Numbered from the stretch's first letter, positions 9,178-18,199 are shown. The stretch: 64,000 bases of DNA from Mycobacterium sp. ITM-2016-00317 (GCF_002968295.1 NZ_CP134399.1:930001-994000); one strand, 5' to 3'. Notes: generated by a model not told the origin, from the letters alone. Program-made: numbers and translations.

Positions 9178-10629
9178 TCACCTCACCGCTGCCTGCACAG
9201 AATCAAACCGCGCCAACGTCTCTCGGAATGCCGAATTAGGGGAGGCGTCCGGCAGCGCGCCGCAGACCGCGTGCAGCGCCTCACCGGTACCTACGCCACG
9301 CAGCCGTGCCCCATACAGCGCCGCGACGCTGGGGGTGCGGCTGTGTGCTTCCACGCAGTGCAGCAACACCGTCTTTCCTTCGCTGCGGAACCGCTCGACT
9401 GCCCGCACCGCCTCCAGCATCACGAAGTCCAGGTGCGGGTTGTCGTCGGCACCCGGCCGGTCGATCAGCCGCACCTCGACATGCGGGATGTCGTGGCGGA
9501 CAGCGTCGTCGCCGACGCGACACAGCGACACCACAGCGCCGACATCGGCGGGCAGATTATGCAGCGCGCCGATCCCCGCCAGCAGCACCCCGTCGTCATA
9601 GGGATGCGGAACCAGCGCGCCGACCCGGTATCCCGGATACCTCGGGTCGAAGCGATCGGCCACGCCGCGCCGCGCGCTACGTCCGCTGAGTTCCACCAAT
9701 CCGCGTGCCCGCAGCCCCGGCCACCCGTGCAGCAGCATTCGCCATTCCAGCGGAACCGCCGACGCCCCGTACGCCGCGCCCAGCAGCCCGCCGGCAATGG
9801 CGGCGACGGTGTCGGTGTCGAACCCGCCCCGCACCGCCGCATCGAGCCCGTGGCGCAGATGATCGGCGCGGAACGTCCCGGCCACCGGATCGTCTGCCGG
9901 AACCGCCGTCGTCGCGATCGCCGACCACGCCGCCTGCAGCGCCTGCACCACCCAGCCGTTCTTCGGAAAGTCCGACGGCCGCGACGCCTCGGCGGTATCT
10001 AGCCGCGTCGCCCATACATCGCGGCGCTCGACAGCGATATGGCCCAACCCGGTCCGAATGTCGATCTCGCCGGTGACCACCGCGTGCCGGATCGCGCTGC
10101 ACCACAACACGCACGCGTCGCCGGCCTCGGGATCGAAGTGCGTCAGTTCACTGAGCGCCCGCGCGGCCTGCACCATCGCGTCCTCGTCGTCGAGATACGC
10201 CAGCGCGACCGGGGCAGTGCGCATCAACGACCCGTTGCCCCCACTGCGGCCCGTGGACTCGTGATGCAGCTGCGCCTCCTGGCGTGCGCGCTGCGCGGTG
10301 ATGTCTCCACCTCGCGCAGCGGCACTCAAGACCGCGCGGGTCTGAATGCCGACATCCTTGGCGCTGCGCGACCACTCGTGCCAGCGCGCCACGATCGCAT
10401 CCTGGGGCGCGTCGTCGCGCAGGTCCGCTCCCGTCGCTGCGACCTCGGCGATCGCCACCGCCATCGCGGTGTCGTCAGTCCACTCACCCGGCGCCCACGG
10501 TCCACCCCCGGCCATCACGACCTCGAGCTCCGGGCCGCGCGGCGGCTGGAACTCATACGGTGCGCCCAGCGCGTCGCCGGCGGCGGTGCCCAGCAGCACC
10601 CCTTCGATGCGATCATCCCGTGCGGTCAT
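9178..10629 (-). CDS. ADP-ribosylglycohydrolase fused to a tyrosine/dual-specificity phosphatase-like domain
   Basis: A 483-residue protein. Residues 1-310 form an ADP-ribosylglycohydrolase (DraG/ARH) domain: AAGDALGAPYE (16-26), metal-binding TDDT (51-54), GGNGSLMRTAPVAL (130-143) and the second metal site DTDT (271-274). Residues about 335-480 resemble a cysteine phosphatase with the Cys-X5-Arg loop HCVEAHSR (424-431) and an upstream LIDRPGADDN that could supply the acid Asp. Both active sites look complete. It should remove ADP-ribose from a substrate and dephosphorylate something; targets are unknown. ATG 10629 follows GAGGGGGTA, and a perfect palindrome 22 bp upstream probably controls it. 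Confidence 0.85.
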   Translation of the reverse strand: MTARDDRIEGVLLGTAAGDALGAPYEFQPPRGPELEVVMAGGGPWAPGEWTDDTAMAVAIAEVAATGADLRDDAPQDAIVARWHEWSRSAKDVGIQTRAVLSAAARGGDITAQRARQEAQLHHESTGRSGGNGSLMRTAPVALAYLDDEDAMVQAARALSELTHFDPEAGDACVLWCSAIRHAVVTGEIDIRTGLGHIAVERRDVWATRLDTAEASRPSDFPKNGWVVQALQAAWSAIATTAVPADDPVAGTFRADHLRHGLDAAVRGGFDTDTVAAIAGGLLGAAYGASAVPLEWRMLLHGWPGLRARGLVELSGRSARRGVADRFDPRYPGYRVGALVPHPYDDGVLLAGIGALHNLPADVGAVVSLCRVGDDAVRHDIPHVEVRLIDRPGADDNPHLDFVMLEAVRAVERFRSEGKTVLLHCVEAHSRTPSVAALYGARLRGVGTGEALHAVCGALPDASPNSAFRETLARFDSVQAAVR

Positions 10630-10650
10630 CGGTACCCCCTCGATTCCGAA

Positions 10651-10670
10651 TTAGCGCATATATGCGCTAA
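10651..10670. promoter_or_regulatory. Perfect 20-bp palindromic operator
   Basis: ttagcgcatatatgcgctaa is its own reverse complement. It lies between the divergent ARH-phosphatase gene and the NrtR-like regulator gene, with its last base touching an ATG (10670) of the regulator frame. Its position suits binding by the adjacent winged-helix regulator, giving autoregulation and control of the hydrolase; that link is inference. Confidence 0.75.
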
Positions 10671-10699
10671 TGGCTAAAACTGTAGCATCGACGCCTGAC

Positions 10700-11359
10700 A
10701 TGAGCGAGCGGCGCTACCGAGACAGCAGCGACAAGACATTGGCGGACTACCCCCGTCCGTCGGTGGCGGTCGACACTGCGGTGCTGACCCTCGACGAGCA
10801 ACACGGTCTGGTCGTGCTGCAGGTACGCCGGCCCAATGCCGACGGCTGGGCGTTGCCGGGCACCTTCCTGCACGAGGGGGAGACCCTCGCAATGGCGGTC
10901 GCGCGGTCGCTGCAGGTCAAGGCCAACGTCGAAGGGCTGCTGCCGCACCAATTGCACGTGTTCGACGCACTCGACCGGGACCCGCGCGGCTGGGTGCTGT
11001 CGGTCGCGCATGTCGACGTCGTGCAGCCTGCTCGACTGGAAGCACGGTTCGCGACCTCGACGCGGTTGATGCCGGTGGGTGCGCCGGGTCGGCTGCCGTT
11101 CGACCATCCGGAAATCGTCAAGCGGGCGGTCAACTACCTGCAGTCGCGGTATTCCGACCGGCCCGACCCCGATGCGCTGCTCGGCGAGGAGTTCACCATC
11201 CTCCAATTGCGTCGTGCCCATGAGCAGATCGCCGGCCGGCCGCTGCAGCGCGATTGGTTCCGCCGCACCATGGAACCGCAACTGGAACCCACGGGGCAGT
11301 TCGCCGGCGGGGTCCGGGGCCGCCCCGCTGAACTGTTCCGGCGGCGCGACGTAGACTGA
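10700..11359 (+). CDS. NrtR-like Nudix-winged-helix transcriptional regulator
   Basis: The N-terminal half is a Nudix fold (PSVAVDTAVLTLDEQHGLVVL, GWALPGTFLHEGETL). The Nudix box is degenerate: where REUxEExGU is expected the protein has RSLQVKANV, so the catalytic glutamates are gone. That fits NrtR-type regulators, which sense ADP-ribose-like ligands rather than cleaving them. The C-terminal ~70 residues (FTILQLRRAHEQIAGRPLQR, FRRTMEPQL, RGRPAELFRR) form the NrtR winged helix. I prefer ATG 10700; ATG 10670 is in frame but overlaps the palindrome. It is divergent from one ARH-phosphatase gene and 147 bp ahead of the second, so it probably regulates both. Confidence 0.82.
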   Translation: MSERRYRDSSDKTLADYPRPSVAVDTAVLTLDEQHGLVVLQVRRPNADGWALPGTFLHEGETLAMAVARSLQVKANVEGLLPHQLHVFDALDRDPRGWVLSVAHVDVVQPARLEARFATSTRLMPVGAPGRLPFDHPEIVKRAVNYLQSRYSDRPDPDALLGEEFTILQLRRAHEQIAGRPLQRDWFRRTMEPQLEPTGQFAGGVRGRPAELFRRRDVD

Positions 11360-11506
11360 AGCGGCTTCACGAGACACCGTCGCTAAGCTCCGACTGGGCG
11401 GTGCGCCAACCCCACGCTCGTGGGTGGCTCGGATGACGAAGCGACCCGCACCGACCGGTGCAGGGTAAGAGCGCCCATCGTGGGCCCGGAATATCCGGGA
11501 GTGCAC

Positions 11507-13192
11507 ATGACCGACGCCATCGCGGGACTGGACCACGTTCAGCGTGACCGTGCTGCGGGTGCCCTCGTCGGTGCCGCAGCCGGCGACGCATTCGGTACGG
11601 AATCGAGGCCGTCGCAGCCCTGGCAGTGGACTGGGGACACCGCAACGGCCATCGCGATCGCCGAAATCGCGGGCACCGCAGCTGATCTGCGTGCCGGCGA
11701 ATCACTCGATTACCTTCGCGAACGTTGGCGCTGGTGGGCGCGAACTGCCAAGGACCTCGGGCGCCAACCCTTGCCCGCGACCACTGCCACCGCGAGTGCA
11801 CGCCTTATCGCCGCCGCACCCGTCGCGCTGGCCTACTTGAATGATGAGGCCGCGCTGGTGCAGGCCGTCCGCACGGTCAGCGAGCTGATAGATGCCGACG
11901 TCAACGCCGGCGACGCATGCGTGCTGTGGTCACTCGCGATCAGGCACGCCGTGCTCACCGGCGAGCTCGACGTGCGAGTCGGACTGCGGCATATCGACAT
12001 TGCGCGGCAAAGTGTGTGGTTGTCGGTAATCCGGCAGGCCGAACGGTCGCAGGCCTCGGTGATCACCCCTGACAACGGTTCGGCGGCCGCGACTTTGCAG
12101 GCCGCCTGGTCGGCCATCGTCAACACACCGGTTCCGGTCGAGAATCCCGCAGCGGGAGTGTTCCGCGTCGACCACCTGCGAGTGGCTCTCGAGGCATCAA
12201 CGCGCGCGGGCGGGGCAACCGTCTCCACCGCCGGCGCCGCGGGTGCGTTGCTCGGGGCCGCCTATGGTGTTTCGGCGGTGCCGTACCGCTGGCGGCGGGC
12301 ACTCAAGGGCCCGCCCGGGCTGAGCACGCGAGGCCTGGTGCGGCTGGCTGACAAGATCATCGACCGCGGCGAACCCGGCGGCGTCGACTACACCTACCAG
12401 GCGTGGCGCGGGTTCCCGAAACCGAGGCGCCACCCCCGCGATGACGAGATCTGGATCGGCGCGGCGCCGTCCCTGCACAGGCTGCCGGCCGGCGTCGACG
12501 CGGTGGTGTCGTTGCGCCCGGTCGCCGAAGCGGACATCCCCCATGGCGCTGAGCATCTGGAGGCGCGGCTCATCGACGAGGTCGGTGCCAACGCCAACGT
12601 CGACTTCGTCCTGCTCGACACCGTGCGCGCGATCGAAGCGTTCCGCGCAGAGGGTCGCACGGTTTTCGTGCACTGCGCCGACGGCACGAGCGTCACCCCT
12701 AGTGTCGCGGCCCTCTACAGCGCCCGCCGACGCGATCAAGATGTGTTCCAAGCGCTGTTCGAACTTTGTGACGTCGGCCCCGGCACCGGACCTCACCGCG
12801 AACTGCGCGCGGCGTTACGGCGTTTGCGGCCGGCTGACCCGGCTCAGACGGCACAGCCGACGGCGGGTACCGAAGCGGACGGTTGGTCGGCGTATTGGAC
12901 CACATTGTTCCCGCCCCGTCCCACAACCCCGTTCCTGCAATGGAAGCGCAGTACCTCGGGGGCCGACATTGCGCGTCGGCTGTGGCAGCAACGGGAATAC
13001 CTGCGTCGTACTTATGAATCCGTGTATGGCGAGGATGGCGTGGACTGGCCGGTCCGGCACCCCGGCGTCGTACTCGATGCCGTTCCGAGGGCCCGATACG
13101 CCGCGTGCCTGGGCTGTGCGTGGATAGAAGCCCTCAGTCGGGACCCGCTTCGAAGCGCGCAGCGGCACGAGATGTCCGGCGAGACGGTTTAG
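11507..13192 (+). CDS. Catalytically degenerate ARH-phosphatase paralogue (pseudoenzyme)
   Basis: A 561-residue paralogue of the 9178-10629 protein, alignable along both domains (AAGDAFG, AAPVALAYLNDEAALVQAVR, GDACVLWSLAIRHAVLTGE). The key residues are lost: TDDT has become TGDT (42-45), DTDT has become TVST (238-241), and the phosphatase loop HCADGTSV (389-396) has Val where the essential Arg should be. The frame is intact and codon use is normal, suggesting a retained non-catalytic role such as ADP-ribose binding or regulation of its partner (inference). A ~110-residue C-terminal extension (SAYWTTLFPPRPTTPFLQW, CLGCAWIEAL) is absent from the active paralogue. I used ATG 11507. Confidence 0.82.
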   Translation: MTDAIAGLDHVQRDRAAGALVGAAAGDAFGTESRPSQPWQWTGDTATAIAIAEIAGTAADLRAGESLDYLRERWRWWARTAKDLGRQPLPATTATASARLIAAAPVALAYLNDEAALVQAVRTVSELIDADVNAGDACVLWSLAIRHAVLTGELDVRVGLRHIDIARQSVWLSVIRQAERSQASVITPDNGSAAATLQAAWSAIVNTPVPVENPAAGVFRVDHLRVALEASTRAGGATVSTAGAAGALLGAAYGVSAVPYRWRRALKGPPGLSTRGLVRLADKIIDRGEPGGVDYTYQAWRGFPKPRRHPRDDEIWIGAAPSLHRLPAGVDAVVSLRPVAEADIPHGAEHLEARLIDEVGANANVDFVLLDTVRAIEAFRAEGRTVFVHCADGTSVTPSVAALYSARRRDQDVFQALFELCDVGPGTGPHRELRAALRRLRPADPAQTAQPTAGTEADGWSAYWTTLFPPRPTTPFLQWKRSTSGADIARRLWQQREYLRRTYESVYGEDGVDWPVRHPGVVLDAVPRARYAACLGCAWIEALSRDPLRSAQRHEMSGETV

Positions 13193-13529
13193 ATCGCGTG
13201 GCGGCGTTGGCGCCATTCGGGGCAGCACCGCTCTTGGGCGTCCATCGCCTACACGCCTACGGTCCGGCTCTTCCATGACCATCGTGCGATTGCTGGGATG
13301 CAGTGTCAGGGCGGTTGAACAGCCGTCGGTTCGTGAGCTATGTCGGCATTCCGCAGCGGCAGCAAAGACTTGTCAGTGCGGTTTGCTACGGTGCAGTTGT
13401 CGGACCGGTGCGAACGTGGGAGGCGCTTCCGCCCCACAGATCGAGGTCGGGCATGTTCGCCCCGCACAGCGAATGCCCCACGCGAGAATGCCACGCCTCC
13501 ACACGTGAGGCCGATGAAATGGGGGACAC
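13193..13529 (+). other. Intergenic stretch, no convincing gene
   Basis: Only short overlapping frames with arginine-rich, shadow-like composition are present. The end provides a ribosome-binding site (ATGGGGGACAC) for the phosphatase gene. No clear terminator or promoter could be fixed. Confidence 0.4.
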
Positions 13530-14534
13530 ATGTCCACACAACTCGAGTCCGCGGGTTATGACGTGATCGGTGACATCCACGGTTGCGCGGATGAGCTCCA
13601 TGAGCTGCTCGACGCCATGGGTTACCGGTCCGCCGGGCTGGGCGGTGCGTATGCGCATCCGACCCGTACTGCGGTGTTCGTGGGCGATCTGATCGACCGC
13701 GGAGGGCAGCAGCTGCGGGTCCTGGAGACCATTAAGGCGATGGTCAACGCCGGCAGTGCGCGAATGGTGTTGGGAAATCACGAGTTCAACGCCATGGCGT
13801 ATGCCACCGAATGGCCGGGCAAGCCGGGCAAGTTCCTGCGCCCGCACGACGACCCGACCGACAAACGGTCGGAGAAGAACGCGCGTCAGCACGCAGCGTT
13901 CCTTGAGCAGCTGAGCCGGGACGAGCGCGACTTCTACCTGGGGTGGTTCTGGACGCAGCCGCTGTGGCTCGACCTGGGGGACATCCGCGTGGTGCACGCC
14001 TGCTGGCACGAGCCCTCGATCGCGGTGCTCCAGCGGGAGTTGGGCGGCAACCGCTTCACGTCGATTGAGCAGTTGGCGCGGGCGTCCACCAAGGGCGATC
14101 CGCTCTACGTCGCGGTCGAGACGTTGCTGAAGGGGCCCGAGATCAGCCTGGCCGATCACGGTCAACAGTCCTACCTCGACAAGGACGGACACCTGCGCGA
14201 TCGGGCCCGGCTGAGTTGGTGGAAATCCGATGCGACCACCCTGCGGGGCCTGGCCGAGATCGGTCACAACTTCACCGCCCACGACGGCGCCCCGTATCCG
14301 GATCTCCCGGATCTCGAAGTGTCCGAGGAGCACCGGTCATACGTCTACGCCGATCAGGTTCCGGTGTTCTACGGCCACTACTGGCGATCCGGCGACCCGC
14401 GCCGGTTACTCGACTGGACCGACCACACGGCGTGCGTGGACTTCAGCGCGGTCAAAGGTGGCACGCTGACGGCCTACCGTTGGTCTGGCGAAAGTCAGAT
14501 TCAGCCGGACCATTACTTCGTCGCCGTTTCGTAG
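13530..14534 (+). CDS. Calcineurin-like metallophosphatase (PrpE/ApaH-like)
   Basis: A 334-residue protein with the metallophosphatase signature in order: GDIHGCADEL (12-21), FVGDLIDRGGQ (50-60), VLGNHEFNA (83-91), VVHACWHE, and a late YGHYW. Such enzymes use a two-metal site to hydrolyse phosphoproteins or dinucleoside polyphosphates such as Ap4A; the substrate here is unknown. ATG 13530 follows GGGGGAC. It lies 337 bp after the ARH pseudoenzyme in the same orientation and is followed by a terminator-like hairpin, so it forms the end of this block. Confidence 0.85.
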   Translation: MSTQLESAGYDVIGDIHGCADELHELLDAMGYRSAGLGGAYAHPTRTAVFVGDLIDRGGQQLRVLETIKAMVNAGSARMVLGNHEFNAMAYATEWPGKPGKFLRPHDDPTDKRSEKNARQHAAFLEQLSRDERDFYLGWFWTQPLWLDLGDIRVVHACWHEPSIAVLQRELGGNRFTSIEQLARASTKGDPLYVAVETLLKGPEISLADHGQQSYLDKDGHLRDRARLSWWKSDATTLRGLAEIGHNFTAHDGAPYPDLPDLEVSEEHRSYVYADQVPVFYGHYWRSGDPRRLLDWTDHTACVDFSAVKGGTLTAYRWSGESQIQPDHYFVAVS

Positions 14535-14552
14535 CTGCCCGTTGACCGGGTT

Positions 14553-14579
14553 CGGGCCCGCATGTCGGCGGGCCCGTTT
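14553..14579 (+). terminator. Terminator-like hairpin after the metallophosphatase gene
   Basis: A perfect 9-bp stem (cgggcccgc / gcgggcccg) with a 6-nt loop is followed by a short TTTA. It starts 18 bp after the stop codon. The U-tract is weak, as usual in mycobacteria. Confidence 0.6.
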
Positions 14580-14737
14580 ACCATCGAGCTCGACTGACGG
14601 GGGATGTCGACGTGATCATGCTGTTGCCGACCGGCGGCGACTGTATCTGGTCGGCGAGACGGGCTGCTGTTGGCAGTCGGGCAGCTGGCAAGCGGGTGTC
14701 GTCGTGATGGTTGACGCACCCGCGAAGACATCACCAG

Positions 14738-14917
14738 GGGAGTGGAGTTTCTGGTCTCCCGCGACCGGCTTAACGTCGCCGTCAGCCGGGCCTGGTGCCT
14801 GGCCTACCTCGCCTGCACCGACGCCTTGCTTGATACTCGTGCCCGCACGGTCCGAGGACATGCGGCTGATCCCCGCGCTTAATGCGTTCGTGAACACGGC
14901 AGCGCTACAGGAAAGAC
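14738..14917 (+). pseudogene. Remnant of a helicase/RecB-like nuclease C-terminus
   Basis: One frame reads GVEFLVSRDRLNVAVSRAWC, then LAYLACTDALLDTRARTV. After an apparent extra base near 14851 the next frame reads EDMRLIPALNAFV. Together this is helicase motif VI and the C-terminal tail typical of mycobacterial TM0106-family RecB-like nucleases with a DNA2-like helicase end. No ATP-binding part or start is present, so only a ~60-residue fragment survives. Confidence 0.6.
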
Positions 14918-14930
14918 GGGCCGGCTACAC

Positions 14931-15692
14931 ATGAGCACCGACCACAGTGCGATTTCAGTCGAATGGGACTTCGACACAATGGCTTTCGTGTGGGATCCCA
15001 GGACCAACGCCATCAGTGCCGGTGCCGATCGTCTGGCTAACCTATCTGAGCCCGAGCGGTCGCAATCGCTGGCAAATCTGCGGAAACGGGTCACGGCGCT
15101 GGCAGAAGCTCTTGACGACGGATGGCTCGTGACGACTGCACTTTTCATGGTTGACGACCTGTACAAATCCTCCTTCTGCGATGCCGGATGGTCTTCTGCG
15201 GTCGGACAGTACATCGAGGCCAGCGCGGGCGCTGTCCTGCAGGAACTGACCCGCCGCGGATACGCACTCCACGACGTCATCGACAACACGCAACCCGCAG
15301 ATCGCCAGCTCAACACGCTTGCCGGGGCGGACGCGTTCCTTCGGGCAGCGGGCCTGCTGGTGACCGGACCGCAATTGATGACGCTGCAACTGATGCAGCG
15401 CGACGGTGTACCAATCCGTGACGCCGCCACCGTGGCGCGATACCGCGACGAAGGACACTTCCTGGCCGACAGGATGATTGAGCGTTGTCACGTCGAGCGC
15501 CTCCACTCGGCGTATGTGAACATCGACCTCGACGACGACACCCCGGGCCTGGCCCTCGATGTGGCCCTGTCGCAAGCCTCCAACCCCGGAACCATCGTCG
15601 TCTTCCGAAGCCAGCCGCCGCGAGTAGGTTCCGTCGCTCAGATCGCTGTGCCGCCAGGGGTGACGCTGCCGAATCTCGATCGCTCGGAGTAG
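14931..15692 (+). CDS. Hypothetical protein
   Basis: A 253-residue soluble protein, with good codon use and no signal peptide or membrane segment. It begins STDHSAISVEWDFDTMAFVW, has a helical middle (EPERSQSLANLRKRVTALAE) and ends with TIVVFRSQPPRVGSVAQIAV. I do not recognise a family. It lies just after the helicase remnant and may belong to the same accessory region. Confidence 0.6.
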   Translation: MSTDHSAISVEWDFDTMAFVWDPRTNAISAGADRLANLSEPERSQSLANLRKRVTALAEALDDGWLVTTALFMVDDLYKSSFCDAGWSSAVGQYIEASAGAVLQELTRRGYALHDVIDNTQPADRQLNTLAGADAFLRAAGLLVTGPQLMTLQLMQRDGVPIRDAATVARYRDEGHFLADRMIERCHVERLHSAYVNIDLDDDTPGLALDVALSQASNPGTIVVFRSQPPRVGSVAQIAVPPGVTLPNLDRSE

Positions 15693-16065
15693 CTAGGCGG
15701 TGTCTCGCGTTCAGCCCTTACCGAGCGTTCGGCGAGTCCGTGAGCATGATGCTGAGCTCGCTTGAGTTGGTGACGGCTGATCATTCAAATCCAGGCTATT
15801 GAAGACGTCGGTGAAGTCGACGATGGCCACGCGGTTACTCAGGGAGGACTGTCAGGTCAAACTGTCACCTGATCGTGCACCAGACCGTCTCGCCATGCGG
15901 CGGTATCAGAATGTGTTCGACCTGTCCGAGGGGCCAGACTCGCGGCAAGCCAACCACTTTCTCGGCGATTCTAGTGTCAGTTTGGTCCGCGAGGCGTCTT
16001 CGAATCATCCCAGTCGGGATTCGCTGAGTGACATCCTCAAGCATGCTCGACTGCGTCGAACAGAG
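15693..16065 (+). other. Intergenic stretch with a possible minus-strand remnant
   Basis: A plus-strand frame from TTG 15799 to 16104 lacks a ribosome-binding site and overlaps the minus-strand gene; I do not accept it. On the minus strand, nt 15770-15840 reads RVAIVDFTDVFNSLDL, which looks once-coding but is flanked by stops. Confidence 0.35.
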
Positions 16066-17421
16066 CTAAAGAACGGCAAAAGGGTCTTCGCGTGGTTCGT
16101 ATAGCTGGTAGTCCGGGTCTCCCCGGTAGTACCGCTTTGCATGTTCCACGGTGAGCGGTCCAGGATTGATGAGTTGCCAGTCGCTGTAGGAGTCGTCGTA
16201 ATGGAGCGCTCTGGAAAATAGTTTGCCGTCTTCTCGAAGAAGAATTTGACCCCAGCTGGTGAAGCTGGGCCAAGTGTCAGATTCATCGGTTTCCAGCTTG
16301 TAGCCCGACAGCCAAAGAACAGATTGCCCTTCGCGGGGATCTGCGAAGGTATCGCCGACGTTGTAGTCCGTTGGTTCTTGCCGCCGCCTCTGCGACTCGT
16401 AGTATTTCGACCACTTCTCACTGAACTGCTCAGACCATTCTTGGAGTGCGTCACGTTGAGCGATGCCTGCGGGGGAGGATGGATCTCGAGCAGCGGTCAC
16501 TATGTCACGGATCCGCGGACCGCGATTAGCGAGCACGTCGAGTACCGCGTCGATCACCTCAGGCGGTAAATCGAGTTCTAGCGTCCACTCCGAACTATCG
16601 GAGTCGAGGAGGCCAAGCGCCGTGCCGGCGCCTGCGGCAAGCTGACTACCAGGCACGCCAAACCCGTTGGAGTTGCCCGTGCTGGCCTGGACGAACAACT
16701 GGGCGAGCATGGCTTTCAGATCGTCGTCTGCCGAGTAATGCGGGACAAGTCCACCGTCGAGCAACCATCGCACAAACATCTGGGCGTCATCCATGGGGGT
16801 GGTGCCGCGTCGCCGTAAGACAACATCGTCCACACCTCCTCCGTTATGTGGATCCATGAGCGTGGCACACGCGACCGCCACGGGGCTGACCTCCCCGATC
16901 GCGGTCTCATCCACGCCGGACGTCATGCTGTCGTTCTCGCAGAAACTAAGGCTTGCCCATCGCGGCTTCAGCCGCACCAGCGGCCAATCCTCAGGAAGCA
17001 TTCGGTCGCCCTGGGTCGTGGGCCACGCGCTCCAACGTTCCCCGTTCGCGTACAGCACTCGGAACAAACCTGGCTGGACTTCCCATTCTTTTGTGACGTG
17101 TTCGTCGAACATCGACTCGGACCACAGCTCATCGTCAAACTCGTCCCGATCGCCCACCACCCGGAGCAGGAATGGCAACTCCTGCAGAACAGCTGGTTTG
17201 GCGGTGATACGAGTAACTTGATTCGCGCGGATCTCGCTGAGTGCAGCATTCGACCCAATCACCACGCCGGTATCGGAAACCGAGCAGTCGATTGCCGGAC
17301 CATTGCCCAACGAATACCGCAGACGCCCGTCCGCCCTGAACAATTGGGCGCGCTCGATCAACACCTCTTCGTCGGTACTGACGCTGAAGCGGGCGATCTC
17401 GTATTCCGAATCAGGCGTCAT
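16066..17421 (-). CDS. Hypothetical protein, 451 residues
   Basis: A soluble acidic protein with no signal peptide. The N-terminal third is beta-rich (FSVSTDEEVLIERAQLFRAD, LRVVGDRDEFDDELW), the middle has an alpha-helical stretch (ALGLLDSDSSEWTLELDLPP), and the C-terminus is Tyr-rich with ALHYDDSYSDWQLINPGPLT. ATG 17421 follows GGGGCGGGA. I recognise no domain. It stands alone between two gene-poor stretches in an accessory-looking part of the window. Confidence 0.6.
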   Translation of the reverse strand: MTPDSEYEIARFSVSTDEEVLIERAQLFRADGRLRYSLGNGPAIDCSVSDTGVVIGSNAALSEIRANQVTRITAKPAVLQELPFLLRVVGDRDEFDDELWSESMFDEHVTKEWEVQPGLFRVLYANGERWSAWPTTQGDRMLPEDWPLVRLKPRWASLSFCENDSMTSGVDETAIGEVSPVAVACATLMDPHNGGGVDDVVLRRRGTTPMDDAQMFVRWLLDGGLVPHYSADDDLKAMLAQLFVQASTGNSNGFGVPGSQLAAGAGTALGLLDSDSSEWTLELDLPPEVIDAVLDVLANRGPRIRDIVTAARDPSSPAGIAQRDALQEWSEQFSEKWSKYYESQRRRQEPTDYNVGDTFADPREGQSVLWLSGYKLETDESDTWPSFTSWGQILLREDGKLFSRALHYDDSYSDWQLINPGPLTVEHAKRYYRGDPDYQLYEPREDPFAVL

Positions 17422-17835
17422 TCCCGCCCCTTCTGAGTTATCGGTGTCTATGCCGGACCGGTCGTGATTTGGTATCCGACATCGACCAGTGACCTATCGA
17501 GCGCAACGGCGCAGCCGAGTACGTGGCCGATGATGGCGTAACCTTTCACGCCATCGTTGCACGTAGCTCCGATATTTTTGCCGCCTTGCGCTTAACTGTC
17601 CGCTGGCGGGGAGGTGCACATCAGCCCAGGCCATGCAGGTCCGCAGCAAACGCCACGAGCGGAGGGTGATAGTCCATCACGCAGTGCGCGACGTGCGTGA
17701 CGGCCTCTGCGTCGCCGGTCAGCTCACGTCGCTCTGCGCCTTACGTACGAGTGCCCGGCGGACGAAGAACAGCGCGCCGAGATTGCTCACACGGTCGTGT
17801 CGATCGACGAATCACAGCCGCTCGCGCAGTCTCGG
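17422..17835. other. Gene-poor stretch
   Basis: No intact gene is seen. On the minus strand around 17630-17740 one frame reads ELTGDAEAVTHVAHCVMDYH and PPLVAFAADLHGLG to a stop, which may be the end of a lost gene. Nothing regulatory can be assigned. Confidence 0.35.
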
Positions 17836-18122
17836 CGAGTCCACGACTGACTGGACTCATCCGCGATCACAACCTCAAGAAGGCTGACCAAGCAGCGATG
17901 GCCGAAGCCGGCCGTGCGCTGGAGTCGGCCGCGGCTCAGCCCGGCCTGTCCTCGCTCGCCACCGAGGATCCCTACGCCGGAGTCGATGACACCCGCCTGC
18001 GCGCCGCCGACCACGCTGGTGCCCGCACCGAGGTGCTCGAAGGCCTGGTCCATTGGTCGATGATCGACGCTCCGGACCGCGGCGCCCCTGTGCTCACCGC
18101 ATCTTGGGAACCGCTCGCGTAG
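17836..18122 (+). pseudogene. C-terminal fragment of an unidentified protein
   Basis: The plus frame reads RLTGLIRDHNLKKADQAAMA, then RALESAAAQPGLSSLATEDP, ending VLTASWEPLA at a stop. Composition and codon use look coding for ~95 residues, but the upstream part of the frame turns into arginine/serine-rich shadow-like sequence and no start or ribosome-binding site fits. It is best read as the surviving 3' end of a gene; the family is not recognised. Confidence 0.4.
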
Positions 18123-18199
18123 TTGCGGCTCATCCCATTTCCTGGCAGTAGTTTCGACGCCTGAGCATGGCGCTCCATGATGCTGTCAGTGCTCCCCGC

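Noticed and set aside
11357..11369. Inverted repeat TGAAGC-g-GCTTCA at the end of the NrtR-like gene
   Set aside because: It overlaps the stop codon and has only a 1-nt spacer, so it is no terminator; a second operator is possible, but it differs from the 20-bp palindrome.
15799..16104. 101-codon plus-strand frame starting at TTG
   Set aside because: No ribosome-binding site, no family resemblance, and its end overlaps the 451-residue minus-strand gene.
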